Shown piece by piece: positions 24,180 to 33,035 of a stretch of DNA of 64,000 nt (its first letter is position 1; the number at the start of each line of letters is the position of its first letter). The stretch comes from Prevotella sp. khp7 (lineage in GTDB: Bacteria; Bacteroidota; Bacteroidia; Bacteroidales; Bacteroidaceae), in assembly GCF_900109055.1 (NCBI RefSeq), contig NZ_FOIV01000002.1, positions 744,001 to 808,000 of the forward strand. The letters run 5' to 3'. A program made the position numbers and the translations under genes. The notes beneath the pieces were generated by a model. The model was not told where the DNA came from. It ran no database searches and saw only the letters and a list, made by a program, of their open reading frames with translations.

Positions 24180-26165
24180 ATGAAGACACTATTTATATCA
24201 ATCATGATGATTATGCCACTGGGCTTACAGGCTCAGGAGGGACATGTGTGGGAACGTTATCTGAGTGAAGTGATGACTGTTGAGGATTCTGAGTCAGAAT
24301 CGTGGGAAAGGACTTACGATCTGCTATGCGAATTGGAGCAGCAGCCCTTAAACCTGAATACCGTAACGAGAGAACAACTGGAGGAGTTACCTTTTCTTAC
24401 AGCCCAACAGATAGAAGATATGATGGAGTATCGCTATCGTTATGGGGCGATGAAGTCGGTGGGCGAGTTGATGATGATTCGCTCGCTGGGTGAAGTCCAA
24501 AGGCGACTGCTTACCTATTTTATATATGTTGGTGATGACGCGTCACAGCGAAGTCCCCGACTCGGCGATGTGCTTAAGTATGGGCGTCATGAACTTACTG
24601 CCACTATGCGCATACCCTTCTATGAGCGAGAGGGTGATCATGAACAGTATCTTGGCTATCCCTATCGTCATTGGATGCGTTATCAGTTCAGCTATGGCGA
24701 CTATGTGAAGCTGGGACTGGTGGGTGCTCAGGATGCTGGTGAACCTTTCTTCGCGAATCGTAACAAGTGGGGGTATGACTACTATTCGTCTTATCTTCAA
24801 CTTCGTAACTTAGGCAGACTGGAGACACTCGTCTTGGGCAACTATCGCATGTCGATGGGTATGGGACTTGTTATGAATAATGGTTTCGGACTAGGTAAGA
24901 TAGCCACTCTCCAAAACATGGGGCGAAGCACCAATACGCTTACAGCCCACTCTTCGCGCTCAAACAGTTATCTGCAAGGCATGGGGGCTACCATCCGTCT
25001 CTCCACAGCTTTCAGGGCCACAACCTTTTTGTCTTATACTCCCTTGGATGCAACCCTCAACAAAGACTCGACAGCCCGCACCATCCTTAGCTCAGGCTAT
25101 CATCGAACAGAGACGGAGATGGCGAAGAAACACAATCTGTATGCCTTGAAAACTGGTGGTGCGCTGCGCTATGAGGCTCATGGCCTGCATCTGGGCGTGA
25201 ATGCGCTTTATGTGCATCTTGACAGGCCGCTGCATCCGCAGAGAGTTTCACTATACCAGCGTATTTACCCCTATGATCAGGACTTCATGAATACCAGTCT
25301 TGATTACGGCTATGTGAGTCATCAGCTGTCCTTGAATGGTGAGACGGCATTGGATAAGAGAGGACATATCGCAACCATCAACACTTTCAATATCCGCTTG
25401 TCTGACGTGCTGAGCATGATGGCTCTCCAGCGATTCTATTCATACAAGTATGCCTCGCTCGATGCTCAGAGCTATAGCGATGGCGGACGCGTACAGAACG
25501 AGAGTGGTGTCTATCTGGGGCTTTCGTGGCATCCCTCGCCAGAGTTTCAGGTCTCTGCCTATACAGACTATGCCTATTTTGCCTGGGCAAAGTATCAGGT
25601 GTCGCAATCGTCGTATTCATGGGATCAGCTGTTGCAGGCGGCCTATACGGGAAAGCGTTGGAACCTGGGTGTCCGCTATCGATTAAGGATGAAACAGAAG
25701 GATGATAAGGACAAAAAGACGTTGAATGACCGTTGGGAACACCGTGGGCGTCTGAGTGCCGAATATGCGACAGACTTCGGTCTCAGTTGCCGCACCCAGT
25801 TGGATGGGGGCTATTGTGCCTATAGCGAAGGCGAGTGGGGTGGAATGGTGAGTGAAAGTTTGTCGTATACCAAGGACTGGTTGAGGCTGAATATAGGGGC
25901 CGGCTATTTCCATACAGATAGCTATGACAGTCGCGTGTGGCTCTACGAACAAGGGCCGCTTTACGCCTACTCTATGAATCAGTTCTATGGTGAGGGCATC
26001 CGTTATTGGCTCATGGTAAGGGCGAAAGTCGCGGGAAACCTTATGCTCACGGCCAAAATAGGTACAACAGACTATTTCGACAGGGATTACATCGGGAGTG
26101 GCTATCAGCAGATTGACGGCTCATCACAGACGGATCTCGACCTCCAGCTGCGCTGGATTATATGA
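24180..26165 (+). CDS. Secreted helix-hairpin-helix protein with a predicted beta-barrel body
   Basis: 661 residues. The signal peptide is MKTLFISIMMIMPLGLQAQ. Residues about 55-105 are a ComEA-like helix-hairpin-helix pair (LNLNTVTREQLEELPFLTAQQIEDMMEYRYRYG and a second half around SVGELMMIRSLGEVQRRLL). The remaining roughly 550 residues are rich in alternating Tyr, Arg and Gly with short strands (NYRMSMGMGLVMNNGF, QLDLQLRWII end), like an outer-membrane beta-barrel ending in an aromatic-containing strand. HhH domains usually bind DNA, but on an exported protein this is unproven. I do not know an experimentally defined role. Confidence 0.75.
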   Translation: MKTLFISIMMIMPLGLQAQEGHVWERYLSEVMTVEDSESESWERTYDLLCELEQQPLNLNTVTREQLEELPFLTAQQIEDMMEYRYRYGAMKSVGELMMIRSLGEVQRRLLTYFIYVGDDASQRSPRLGDVLKYGRHELTATMRIPFYEREGDHEQYLGYPYRHWMRYQFSYGDYVKLGLVGAQDAGEPFFANRNKWGYDYYSSYLQLRNLGRLETLVLGNYRMSMGMGLVMNNGFGLGKIATLQNMGRSTNTLTAHSSRSNSYLQGMGATIRLSTAFRATTFLSYTPLDATLNKDSTARTILSSGYHRTETEMAKKHNLYALKTGGALRYEAHGLHLGVNALYVHLDRPLHPQRVSLYQRIYPYDQDFMNTSLDYGYVSHQLSLNGETALDKRGHIATINTFNIRLSDVLSMMALQRFYSYKYASLDAQSYSDGGRVQNESGVYLGLSWHPSPEFQVSAYTDYAYFAWAKYQVSQSSYSWDQLLQAAYTGKRWNLGVRYRLRMKQKDDKDKKTLNDRWEHRGRLSAEYATDFGLSCRTQLDGGYCAYSEGEWGGMVSESLSYTKDWLRLNIGAGYFHTDSYDSRVWLYEQGPLYAYSMNQFYGEGIRYWLMVRAKVAGNLMLTAKIGTTDYFDRDYIGSGYQQIDGSSQTDLDLQLRWII

Positions 26166-26167
26166 TG

Positions 26168-27304
26168 TTAGAGCAGTGAGTGGTAAAGCTCAATCATCTG
26201 ATTGGCCATATCGCTGCCCAGAAAACGACGGATGTATGCCTGGCTGCTGGCTATTCTATGTTCGCGCCCTGTTGCCCCGCGAAGCGACTCTTTGATGGCT
26301 CTGGTCATGCCTTCTACGTCGTCTGGTGCTACATAAAAACAATCAGGCCCTCCTGCCTCTTCCAGACAGGAACCTGAACATGCTACCACAGGAAGTCCGC
26401 AGTTGATTGCTTCGATGATGGGGATGCCAAAACCTTCGTAGACAGACGGATAGACAAAGGCTTCTGCTTGGGTGTAGATGGCTGGCAGATGCTTGTTGGG
26501 CACACCATGTAGAATCAGTACGCGATGGCTCAGCTGGTGACTGTTAACATAGTCGATGACTTGATCCGTATATTTGGTATGTCTTCCTACAATGACGAGC
26601 GATAGGTCTTCTGGAAGGCTTTGCAATGCCTTGACTGCCAAGATGATATTCTTTCTTGCCTCTATACTGCCGACGTTTAGGATATAGCGTTGGGGCAGGT
26701 TGTAGTGCAGCCTTACCTCTTGTTGCTTCTGCGTGTCAGGTTCTGCAGAGAATCGTGGCGCACAACTCTGATAGATAAGGGAGATGCGGCTTTCGTCCAC
26801 ATGTCCATACTCAATGATGTCGCGTTTCGTACATTCGCTGATGGCAATGATACGGTCGGCTTCTTTGATGGTCTTCCTGAATTTCCATGCGTAGATCTTT
26901 GTGTCTATCCAATGGTAGAACTCCGGGTGGCGCAGGAAAATCAGGTCGTGGATGGTAACCACGCTCTTGATGCCGCTCTTCCTGATGCCAATGGGCAGCT
27001 CGCCAGAAAGCCCGTGATAGATCTGTATACCGTCTCTCTTGAGGTCTTTTATAATGCCATGCGTGCGCCAAAGGGAAGTTCCCAACGCGGGAACTCCTGG
27101 TTTACCGTAATGAAACTGCAAGTTTCCTCGGAGTAAAACCTGACTTCTAAGGTCGTCTCTTCCTTCATTGGGCGCATAGAGGTGAAGGTCGAGATGTTCG
27201 CTGGCGGCGAGGTCGTTGACGAGCGTCCTGCCATAGCTGCCAAGACCTGTAGCGTTGCTGACAATGCGTTTGGCGTCGAAACCGATGGAGAGTTGTGGTG
27301 TCAT
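26168..27304 (-). CDS. Glycosyltransferase, GT4-like (family 1)
   Basis: 378 residues with a GT-B fold and no membrane segment. SIGFDAKRIVSNATGLGSYGR opens the N-terminal half. The donor-binding half has NVGSIEARKNI, VIVGRHTK and the signature EGFGIPIIEAINCGLPVVACSGS with the Glu pair. It is likely to add a sugar from a nucleotide donor to a lipid-linked or LPS glycan at the cytoplasmic face. Its start overlaps the GtrA stop by 3 bases (ATGA form), so both come from one minus-strand transcript. It ends 3 bases from the stop of the HhH gene. Confidence 0.87.
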   Translation of the reverse strand: MTPQLSIGFDAKRIVSNATGLGSYGRTLVNDLAASEHLDLHLYAPNEGRDDLRSQVLLRGNLQFHYGKPGVPALGTSLWRTHGIIKDLKRDGIQIYHGLSGELPIGIRKSGIKSVVTIHDLIFLRHPEFYHWIDTKIYAWKFRKTIKEADRIIAISECTKRDIIEYGHVDESRISLIYQSCAPRFSAEPDTQKQQEVRLHYNLPQRYILNVGSIEARKNIILAVKALQSLPEDLSLVIVGRHTKYTDQVIDYVNSHQLSHRVLILHGVPNKHLPAIYTQAEAFVYPSVYEGFGIPIIEAINCGLPVVACSGSCLEEAGGPDCFYVAPDDVEGMTRAIKESLRGATGREHRIASSQAYIRRFLGSDMANQMIELYHSLL

Positions 27305-27684
27305 GAGCGTTTGAAGTGTTTGAAGACATACCTTACGAGTATGAAGTTGATGGGCACAGAGATGCTGAACACCGCGAAGGGAGCCAGGATTCTGTGTACA
27401 CCTATCCAGAGGAAGAAATTGAAGAGACCCATTTGCAGGAAATAATTGAATATGTGAGCCCCCGCAAACCCCGCTCCGTTTCTGGCAGAGGTCTTCTCCT
27501 TGAACGTGAAATGGGCAGAGAGATAATAGTTGGCGCAGAAACTCACCAGATAGCCTATGGTGAAGGCTATGTTTACATCAATCCAGTATTGCAGTATCCA
27601 GTAGACGGCGTAATGAATGGCCACTGCCAGAATACCAACGATTCCGAACCTGACGAGCTCCCCTAAAGTCTCTTTTTTCTCCAT
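27301..27684 (-). CDS. GtrA-family membrane protein
   Basis: 127 residues from the ATG at 27684. The longer frame adds 21 residues without a start signal and overlaps the promoter. Four hydrophobic segments and the GtrA start pattern (ELVRFGIVGILAVAIHYAVYWIL) are present, with an NYYLSAHFTF stretch typical of the family. GtrA proteins are thought to help move prenyl-phosphate-linked sugars across the inner membrane in glycan decoration. It precedes and is coupled to the GT4 gene. Confidence 0.85.
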   Translation of the reverse strand: MEKKETLGELVRFGIVGILAVAIHYAVYWILQYWIDVNIAFTIGYLVSFCANYYLSAHFTFKEKTSARNGAGFAGAHIFNYFLQMGLFNFFLWIGVHRILAPFAVFSISVPINFILVRYVFKHFKRS

Positions 27685-27702
27685 ATTTCTGAAAATATGG
27701 GG

Positions 27703-27710
27703 CAAAGTTA
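27703..27710 (-). promoter_or_regulatory. -7 box (TAACTTTG) of the GtrA/GT4 operon
   Basis: The minus strand shows TAACTTTG 19 bases before the GtrA start at 27684. No TTTG at the usual spacing. Confidence 0.42.
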
Positions 27711-27732
27711 CGAATAATTCTCGAAATCTTTG

Positions 27733-27740
27733 TACCTTTG
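27733..27740 (+). promoter_or_regulatory. -7 box (TACCTTTG) of the PLP-enzyme / LicD operon
   Basis: TACCTTTG at 27733-27740, 19 bases before the ATG at 27759. No clear -33 partner. It faces away from the GtrA box 22 bases upstream. Confidence 0.45.
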
Positions 27741-27758
27741 CAGGCAAATAATGACGTT

Positions 27759-28799
27759 ATGGAAAAGAAAATGAATTATCTCGACAGGAACGAGTTTAAC
27801 TTTGAACCCAGTCAGAAAGTGGTGGAAGCCATTCGTAATTTCGATCCCAAGACCCTATGTTTCTATACCCGTATTTATGACGAGGGGAAAAAGAGCGTGG
27901 TGTCTGTACGTTTGAGTGAAATCTATGGTGTCCCAGAGGAACAGGTTCTCTTGGCCTATGGCGGAGAGGACATTCTGAAGAATGCAATCCATTATTACCT
28001 CATGAAGGGTGACAACAAGAAGATTCTTATTCCAGAGTTCTCTTGGTGGTATTACAACAAGGTGGCCAGCGAGTGCTATGGTACGTTCGAGATGTATCCC
28101 CTTCACGAGCAGGATGATACTTTCGCCTATGATGTGGAAGAGGTCATCGAATATACAAACCGCATCCACCCGCGTATGCTGCTGTTGGCATCGCCCAACA
28201 ATCCTACGGGTAACAGCCTGACGCCTGACGAGATAGGACGTATCATGGAGAATATCCCCGACGATACGATGGTGCTTATCGACGAGGCTTATGCCAGCTT
28301 TATTACCTCAGATACCGACTATATTGCCCCTCTGGTCAATAAGTACGCTAATCTGATTATCTCTCGTACCCTGTCTAAGTTCTATGGCCTTCCAGGCTTG
28401 CGCTGCGGTTTCGGCTTCATAGGTGCCGGGCACGACCATTTTGTAAGCTATATCAATAAATATCTGGGCTACAATCGCTTCTCTGAGGCTGTTGCCTTGG
28501 CTGCCCTCGATAGTGATGACCACTATCGTCGTGTGGCAGATGATATGGAATGGGGTCGCCAGCTCTATAAAAAGGCCTTGGGCGACAAACCTGGTTTCAA
28601 GGTTTATAAGAGCGTGGCCAACTTTATCCTTATCAAGTATCCTATCGCCATCAAGGAGAAGCTTCAGAAAGCCCTTGCCGAACAGGATTATAAGATTAAG
28701 TTCATGACTGATAAGGGACTTGAGGAGACCCTGCGCATCACCTTGGGTCGCAAGGAACAGACTCAGACTGTTGTCGATACGATTCTGCGTTGCTTATGA
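27759..28799 (+). CDS. PLP-dependent class I/II aminotransferase-fold enzyme, CobD/HisC-like
   Basis: 346 residues from the ATG at 27759. An upstream TTG lies inside the promoter box. Fold-type I PLP marks are clear: AYGGEDILKNAI, LLASPNNPTGNS, DEAYASF, and the PLP Lys at about 207 in TLSKFYGLPGLRCGF. The KFYGLPG form resembles threonine-phosphate decarboxylase (CobD, KFYAIPG) more than histidinol-phosphate aminotransferase (KAFGLAG). No his or cobalamin genes are nearby. The LicC-like gene overlaps its stop (ATGA), which suggests that its product is an amino-alkyl phosphate or related alcohol to be activated by a nucleotide. That role is inference, and plain aminotransferase activity is the alternative. 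Confidence 0.82.
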   Translation: MEKKMNYLDRNEFNFEPSQKVVEAIRNFDPKTLCFYTRIYDEGKKSVVSVRLSEIYGVPEEQVLLAYGGEDILKNAIHYYLMKGDNKKILIPEFSWWYYNKVASECYGTFEMYPLHEQDDTFAYDVEEVIEYTNRIHPRMLLLASPNNPTGNSLTPDEIGRIMENIPDDTMVLIDEAYASFITSDTDYIAPLVNKYANLIISRTLSKFYGLPGLRCGFGFIGAGHDHFVSYINKYLGYNRFSEAVALAALDSDDHYRRVADDMEWGRQLYKKALGDKPGFKVYKSVANFILIKYPIAIKEKLQKALAEQDYKIKFMTDKGLEETLRITLGRKEQTQTVVDTILRCL

Positions 28800-29527
28800 T
28801 AGGTGTGATTCTGGCCGCAGGAATGGCCAAGCGGCTAAGACCGTTAACGGATACGAAGCCTAAGTGCTTGTTGGAGGTGGGCGGAAAGACGCTGCTCCAG
28901 CGCACTGTAGACGCCATGCTGTCTGCCAATATCCGGGAATTTGTTGTTGTGACGGGTTATCGTGCAGAGATGATTCGCGACTTCCTCGCCAGTCATTATC
29001 AAGATCTTTCAATCCGTTTCATTGATAATCCTGATTATGCCCATAACAACAATATCTTCTCCCTCTGGCTGGCGATGGAACAGTTGCATGGCCAAGAGGT
29101 ATTGCTGATGGATAGCGACATCCTTTGTGATCCGGAGGCCGTGCGCCGCGTGGCAGCTCAGGAATGCTCAGCCCTTGCCATGCAGCGTCATGAGTTGGGC
29201 GAGGAAGAGATGAAGATTGTCGTCGATGGCGAAGGCCGGATAACGGAAATCAGCAAGACCTGTCGTGTCGAGGATGCTGTCGGTGAGTCGGTGGGCATCG
29301 AAAAGATTACGTCATCCTATGGCGAGGCTCTCTATCAGGAACTTCGTGGGATGATACTCGACGAAGGTCTCATAGACATTTTCTATGAACGTGCTTTTGA
29401 GCGTTTGATTCCTCAGGGCCATACCTTCAAGGTCGTAGACACTACGGATCTGTTCTCATACGAACTCGACACCCCAGAGGATTTACAGCGTGCACAGCTT
29501 GAATTGCCCCAGAACCTGATTTATTGA
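28796..29527 (+). CDS. LicC-like nucleotidyltransferase
   Basis: About 243 residues from the ATG at 28796, which overlaps the previous stop. The N-terminal signature ILAAGMAKRLRPLTDTKPKCL is the NTP-binding loop of the sugar-phosphate/choline-phosphate nucleotidyltransferases. NPDYAHNNNIFSLWLAM and LLMDSDIL match the LicC/phosphocholine cytidylyltransferase branch. It is expected to couple CTP (or another NTP) to a small phosphorylated alcohol such as phosphocholine or phosphoethanolamine. Nucleotide and substrate are not proved by sequence. Two LicD genes follow immediately, the usual users of such activated groups. Confidence 0.85.
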   Translation: MIGVILAAGMAKRLRPLTDTKPKCLLEVGGKTLLQRTVDAMLSANIREFVVVTGYRAEMIRDFLASHYQDLSIRFIDNPDYAHNNNIFSLWLAMEQLHGQEVLLMDSDILCDPEAVRRVAAQECSALAMQRHELGEEEMKIVVDGEGRITEISKTCRVEDAVGESVGIEKITSSYGEALYQELRGMILDEGLIDIFYERAFERLIPQGHTFKVVDTTDLFSYELDTPEDLQRAQLELPQNLIY

Positions 29528-29531
29528 AATA

Positions 29532-30350
29532 ATGGCTGATTACGATATTGACAAGCTCCACCAGCGAATCCTGAAGATTCTCCTGGCTGTCGACAAGACC
29601 TGTCGAGAGCATAGCCTGCGCTATTATCTATGGGCAGGGACACAGCTTGGGGCTATACGGCATAAGGGCTTCATCCCCTGGGATGACGATATCGACATCG
29701 CCATGCCCCGGCCTGATTATGAGAAGATGATTAAGCATAGCCGGGAATGGTTGCCAGAACCTTTTGAACTGGTTTGTGCAGAAAACGATGCGTCATATAA
29801 TCTGCCATTCGGAAAAATACAGGATGCGTCGACAACGCTGATAGAACGTATGCATCTGCGCTATCTGGGAGGTATCTATATCGATGTGTTCCCTATAGAC
29901 GGGGTTCCCGAATCCAGCCTCATGCGCAAGCTCCATTTTGCAAGATACGAGTATCTGAAGCGAGTACTCTATCTGCTTCATCGTGATCCCTACAAACATG
30001 GCCATGGCCCCTCAAGTTGGGTTCCTCTATTGTGTAGGAAGTTCTATACGCTGGATGGTGTCCAAAAGAGAATACGGCAGCTGTTGATGACCTATGACTA
30101 TGAAAAGTCTGCTTTGGTCGCTGACTACGATGACGGTTCTAACGGATCTATGCCGAAGGATGTTCTGGGAACTCCCACCCCATATACTTTTGAGAATGAG
30201 ATGGTCATGGGGGTGGAAAAAGCTGATACATATCTCTCAAAGAAATATGGTGATTACATGACTATCCCTGATGGAGACCATCAGCGACAGCATAATTTCC
30301 ATTATTTAGACTTGGACCATTCCTATAAAGACAATATCCATGGGCTTTAA
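29532..30350 (+). CDS. LicD-family phosphotransferase (first copy)
   Basis: 272 residues. The LicD core is intact: YYLWAGTQLGAIRHKGFIPWDDDIDIAMPRPDY, a nucleotidyltransferase-fold site with a DDDID metal motif. The C-terminal part has KYGDYMTIPDGDHQRQHNFHYLDLD. LicD enzymes transfer phosphocholine or similar groups from a CDP carrier to surface glycans. It lies 4 bases after the LicC-like gene and overlaps the second LicD gene by 11 bases. It lacks membrane segments. Confidence 0.9.
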   Translation: MADYDIDKLHQRILKILLAVDKTCREHSLRYYLWAGTQLGAIRHKGFIPWDDDIDIAMPRPDYEKMIKHSREWLPEPFELVCAENDASYNLPFGKIQDASTTLIERMHLRYLGGIYIDVFPIDGVPESSLMRKLHFARYEYLKRVLYLLHRDPYKHGHGPSSWVPLLCRKFYTLDGVQKRIRQLLMTYDYEKSALVADYDDGSNGSMPKDVLGTPTPYTFENEMVMGVEKADTYLSKKYGDYMTIPDGDHQRQHNFHYLDLDHSYKDNIHGL

Positions 30351-31263
30351 TACCGACGCAGAGAAACGTGGCGGATATCTGGTATCGCACGAGATGAAGA
30401 AAGTCTGGGCTGTGGAGCTCGATCTTCTTAGACAGTTGATAGAAGTCTGTCAGCGTGAGAACTTGCGTATGTGGGTAGATGGCGGAACACTACTTGGAGC
30501 AGTCCGTCATCAGGGATTCATCCCTTGGGATGATGATATAGATGTGTGTATGCCCCGTCCTGACTACGATCGTCTGACGGCTATTTCCGGGCAGGTATTC
30601 AAAGAGCCCTATTTCTATCAGAATGCCTATACTGACAAGGATTATTTTGCTGGTCATGCACAACTTCGCAATAGCCGTACTGCCGCCATACGTCCCTCTG
30701 CCAGCTTCAATCCTTTTAATCAGGGCATATTCATCGATATCTTCGTGCTTGATGGTGTCCCTGAGGAAGAGACTGAGCGTAGAAGGGTATGGAAGGCATC
30801 ACGTCGTATGCAGCATTTTCTGAAAGCCAAGAATCTTAATATCCTTATATCGGGTCGCTGGCTTCAAGTATTCAGGAAGATACAGAGCCGTCGGGCTGTC
30901 AGCAAGACTGGCTGGACTTCATTATACCGTCAGGCAGAGGATCAGTTGCGCTTGGCCTCTTTCGATGAAAGCAAGGAGGTGGCAGAGATTTCATTCAGTG
31001 CCTATGACATCGTACTTGACAGACATATATTCGATGATACAGTATGGTTGGATTTCGAGGATATGAAAGTACCGGCTCCTTCTGGATACGATCAGCTCCT
31101 TCGGACGCAGTATGGTGAAAACTATATGACTCCTATCCAGACAGGCAATTATCATGGTGAATTGGTATTCGATACAGAAAGGAGTTACGTGGAGTTGTTG
31201 CCTGAGGTCAGACTTCGATATAAGAAATCACAGATAGCCAAGCTTTTTGGGAAAAAGAAATGA
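30340..31263 (+). CDS. LicD-family phosphotransferase (second copy)
   Basis: 307 residues. The same core occurs near residues 45-75: MWVDGGTLLGAVRHQGFIPWDDDIDVCMPRPDY. It carries an extra basic segment after the core (RRVWKASRRMQHFLKAKNLN) and the end QYGENYMTPIQTGNYHGEL. Sequence outside the core differs clearly from the first copy, so the two probably act on different acceptor sugars or groups. It overlaps the first LicD at its start and the kinase-like gene at its end (ATGA). Confidence 0.9.
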   Translation: MGFNTDAEKRGGYLVSHEMKKVWAVELDLLRQLIEVCQRENLRMWVDGGTLLGAVRHQGFIPWDDDIDVCMPRPDYDRLTAISGQVFKEPYFYQNAYTDKDYFAGHAQLRNSRTAAIRPSASFNPFNQGIFIDIFVLDGVPEEETERRRVWKASRRMQHFLKAKNLNILISGRWLQVFRKIQSRRAVSKTGWTSLYRQAEDQLRLASFDESKEVAEISFSAYDIVLDRHIFDDTVWLDFEDMKVPAPSGYDQLLRTQYGENYMTPIQTGNYHGELVFDTERSYVELLPEVRLRYKKSQIAKLFGKKK

Positions 31264-31982
31264 AAATAGTTGTAGACGGTAAGTACCAGTATTTGGCTCC
31301 TTTTATAGCCCAACTTCCTCATTTGTTGGATGAGGGACGGGGAGAGCTGGTCTACGATGGGCGCAATCAAGTGGCCCGTTTCCATGAGCAGGGATTGGTA
31401 ATGATGGTAAAGCGCTTTAAACGTGTAAACTTTATCCAGCAGATAGTCTATAGCTTCTTCCGTAAGACGAAAGCCGAACGGGCATATCTCTTTGCTGAAG
31501 AATTCGCTAGTCGTGGTATAAAGACCCCGCAACGTGTGGCTTATATAGAACAAAAGAAGAACGGACTTTTTACCATTGGCTATTTTGTCAGTCTTGAAGC
31601 TGTCGGTACGGAAGGCCATCTGTTGCTGCGCGAAGTGAAAGATTACGATCCGGATTTAGCCGAGGCCGTAGCTCGTCAGATGGTGCTGATGCATAGCAGA
31701 GGTGTTCTCCATGGCGATTTGAATTTGTCGAACTTCCTTTGTAACCATGATAACGAAGGCTATCATTTTACTATGATTGATATCAACCGCTCTCATTTCT
31801 GTGTGGGTTTCCCATCTGAAAAGGAATGCCTGCAGAATATGGTGCGTCTGACGCATCGTCGAGATCTTTATGAAGACCTGATACGTCGTTATGCGCTGTT
31901 GCGAGGCTGGGATGCCGGGTCGACCATACAAAAAGCCGTCGCGTTGCTCGACCGTTTCGAACAACGTAGGTTTCATTTTTAA
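31260..31982 (+). CDS. Lipopolysaccharide-kinase-like (InaA/Kdo kinase group) protein
   Basis: 240 residues of a protein-kinase-like fold. The N-lobe Lys is probably in MMVKRFKR. The catalytic loop HGDLNLSN places His at 151, Asp at 153 and Asn at 158, and the metal-binding MIDINR follows in the position of DFG. This pattern fits the LPS core heptose/Kdo kinase group. It would add phosphate to a core sugar at the inner membrane. It is the last gene of the PLP-enzyme/LicC/LicD cluster and ends 12 bases from the convergent glycosyltransferase stop. Confidence 0.82.
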   Translation: MKIVVDGKYQYLAPFIAQLPHLLDEGRGELVYDGRNQVARFHEQGLVMMVKRFKRVNFIQQIVYSFFRKTKAERAYLFAEEFASRGIKTPQRVAYIEQKKNGLFTIGYFVSLEAVGTEGHLLLREVKDYDPDLAEAVARQMVLMHSRGVLHGDLNLSNFLCNHDNEGYHFTMIDINRSHFCVGFPSEKECLQNMVRLTHRRDLYEDLIRRYALLRGWDAGSTIQKAVALLDRFEQRRFHF

Positions 31983-31994
31983 TCTCTTTGCTTC

Positions 31995-33023
31995 TTATCC
32001 AATTTGCTGGAGTGCCTGACTGATGGCATCCTGCAGATATTCTCCTTTTCTTAGGCGCTCACTGATACGAAGAACATTCTTACGCATCTCTGCTAATTGC
32101 TCTGGTGTAATCCTGCTCAGCGTGCTGCCTAATTCCTGAATATTCTCAATAGTGATACCAATACCTTCTTTCTCTACAATGGGGGCCACAGCAGCCTCTT
32201 TCCAGATAATGATGGGCAGCCCTGCACGGAGATAAAAAGACACTTTGTGTGGACTGTTCCAGCGTAAGTATTCTCCGAAGTTACCAGTACAACTGTCAAG
32301 TGAATCGCCGTCCCAAACAAAGCCGAAGTCACCCTCCACTTCTTGGATAAAAGTGTCTGCGGGAGTAAACGGATGGAAAAGGATTCTGGAGTTATCGTTC
32401 ATGTTTGGCAGACCATTGCGGTTGCCGTAGATATGCAGTTCAAAGGGAAGTTCTTGTTCTGCCAGTTTCAACAAGAAGGAATTCTTTCGCATGGCCAGCG
32501 CTCCTGCATAAACCAGTCGCAGGTGTTCTGACGGCTGTTGTCCTCTTGACTGTGAAGTAGAACGATAGTCAAATAGCTGTAAGGCACCTAACGGATGTTG
32601 GTAGCCGTGTTCTTTTAGCCATGTCTTCATCGCGTCGTTTGATGCAATCACATAATCGGCATGCATCAGTCTGTTGATTTCCTTCTCTATCGTGAGTTTC
32701 TTTCTTCGAAATGAACCGAGGTCATGTATAAGGGCCATGGTTTTGGCTCCTTTCAGATGAGCTATGCGACAAAGGAAAGCGAAGTATTTCTTTACAGGAT
32801 ATTGTAGCACGACAACGTCACCTTGTCTGACAGTAAAGACATACTTGATAACCCCAGCCAAATCGAGAAAGAATGTGATAATCTTATTTGGATAGAAAGT
32901 GCGTTTCAGACCAAGATTTCTGGCCCCAATTACTTGTAGAGTGTCTTCGTTGTCAGTCTTGGCCTTGTTGCCAGCCCCATTGAGATTACGGTAGTTACGG
33001 GTGATATAACAGAGTCTTGTCAT
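31995..33023 (-). CDS. Glycosyltransferase, galactofuranosyltransferase (WbbI-like) type
   Basis: 342 residues with GT-B character. N-terminal half: GAGNKAKTDNED, QYPVKKYFAFL and LIHDLGSFRR. C-terminal half: VYAGALAMRKNSF, the acidic GDFGFVWDGDS and RAGLPIIIWKEAAVAPIVEKEGIGI. This order is typical of beta-1,6-galactofuranosyltransferases and relatives that act on O-antigen or core sugars. Sugar identity is inferred, and no UDP-galactopyranose mutase is in the window. It is the last gene of the miaB-msbA minus-strand operon, 12 bases after the acyltransferase stop. Confidence 0.8.
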   Translation of the reverse strand: MTRLCYITRNYRNLNGAGNKAKTDNEDTLQVIGARNLGLKRTFYPNKIITFFLDLAGVIKYVFTVRQGDVVVLQYPVKKYFAFLCRIAHLKGAKTMALIHDLGSFRRKKLTIEKEINRLMHADYVIASNDAMKTWLKEHGYQHPLGALQLFDYRSTSQSRGQQPSEHLRLVYAGALAMRKNSFLLKLAEQELPFELHIYGNRNGLPNMNDNSRILFHPFTPADTFIQEVEGDFGFVWDGDSLDSCTGNFGEYLRWNSPHKVSFYLRAGLPIIIWKEAAVAPIVEKEGIGITIENIQELGSTLSRITPEQLAEMRKNVLRISERLRKGEYLQDAISQALQQIG

Positions 33024-33035
33024 AATAGTATTTGC

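Noticed and set aside
27759..29527. Phosphonate (aminoethylphosphonate) pathway
   Set aside because: A PLP enzyme next to a LicC-like gene can indicate this, but no phosphoenolpyruvate mutase or phosphonopyruvate decarboxylase is present.
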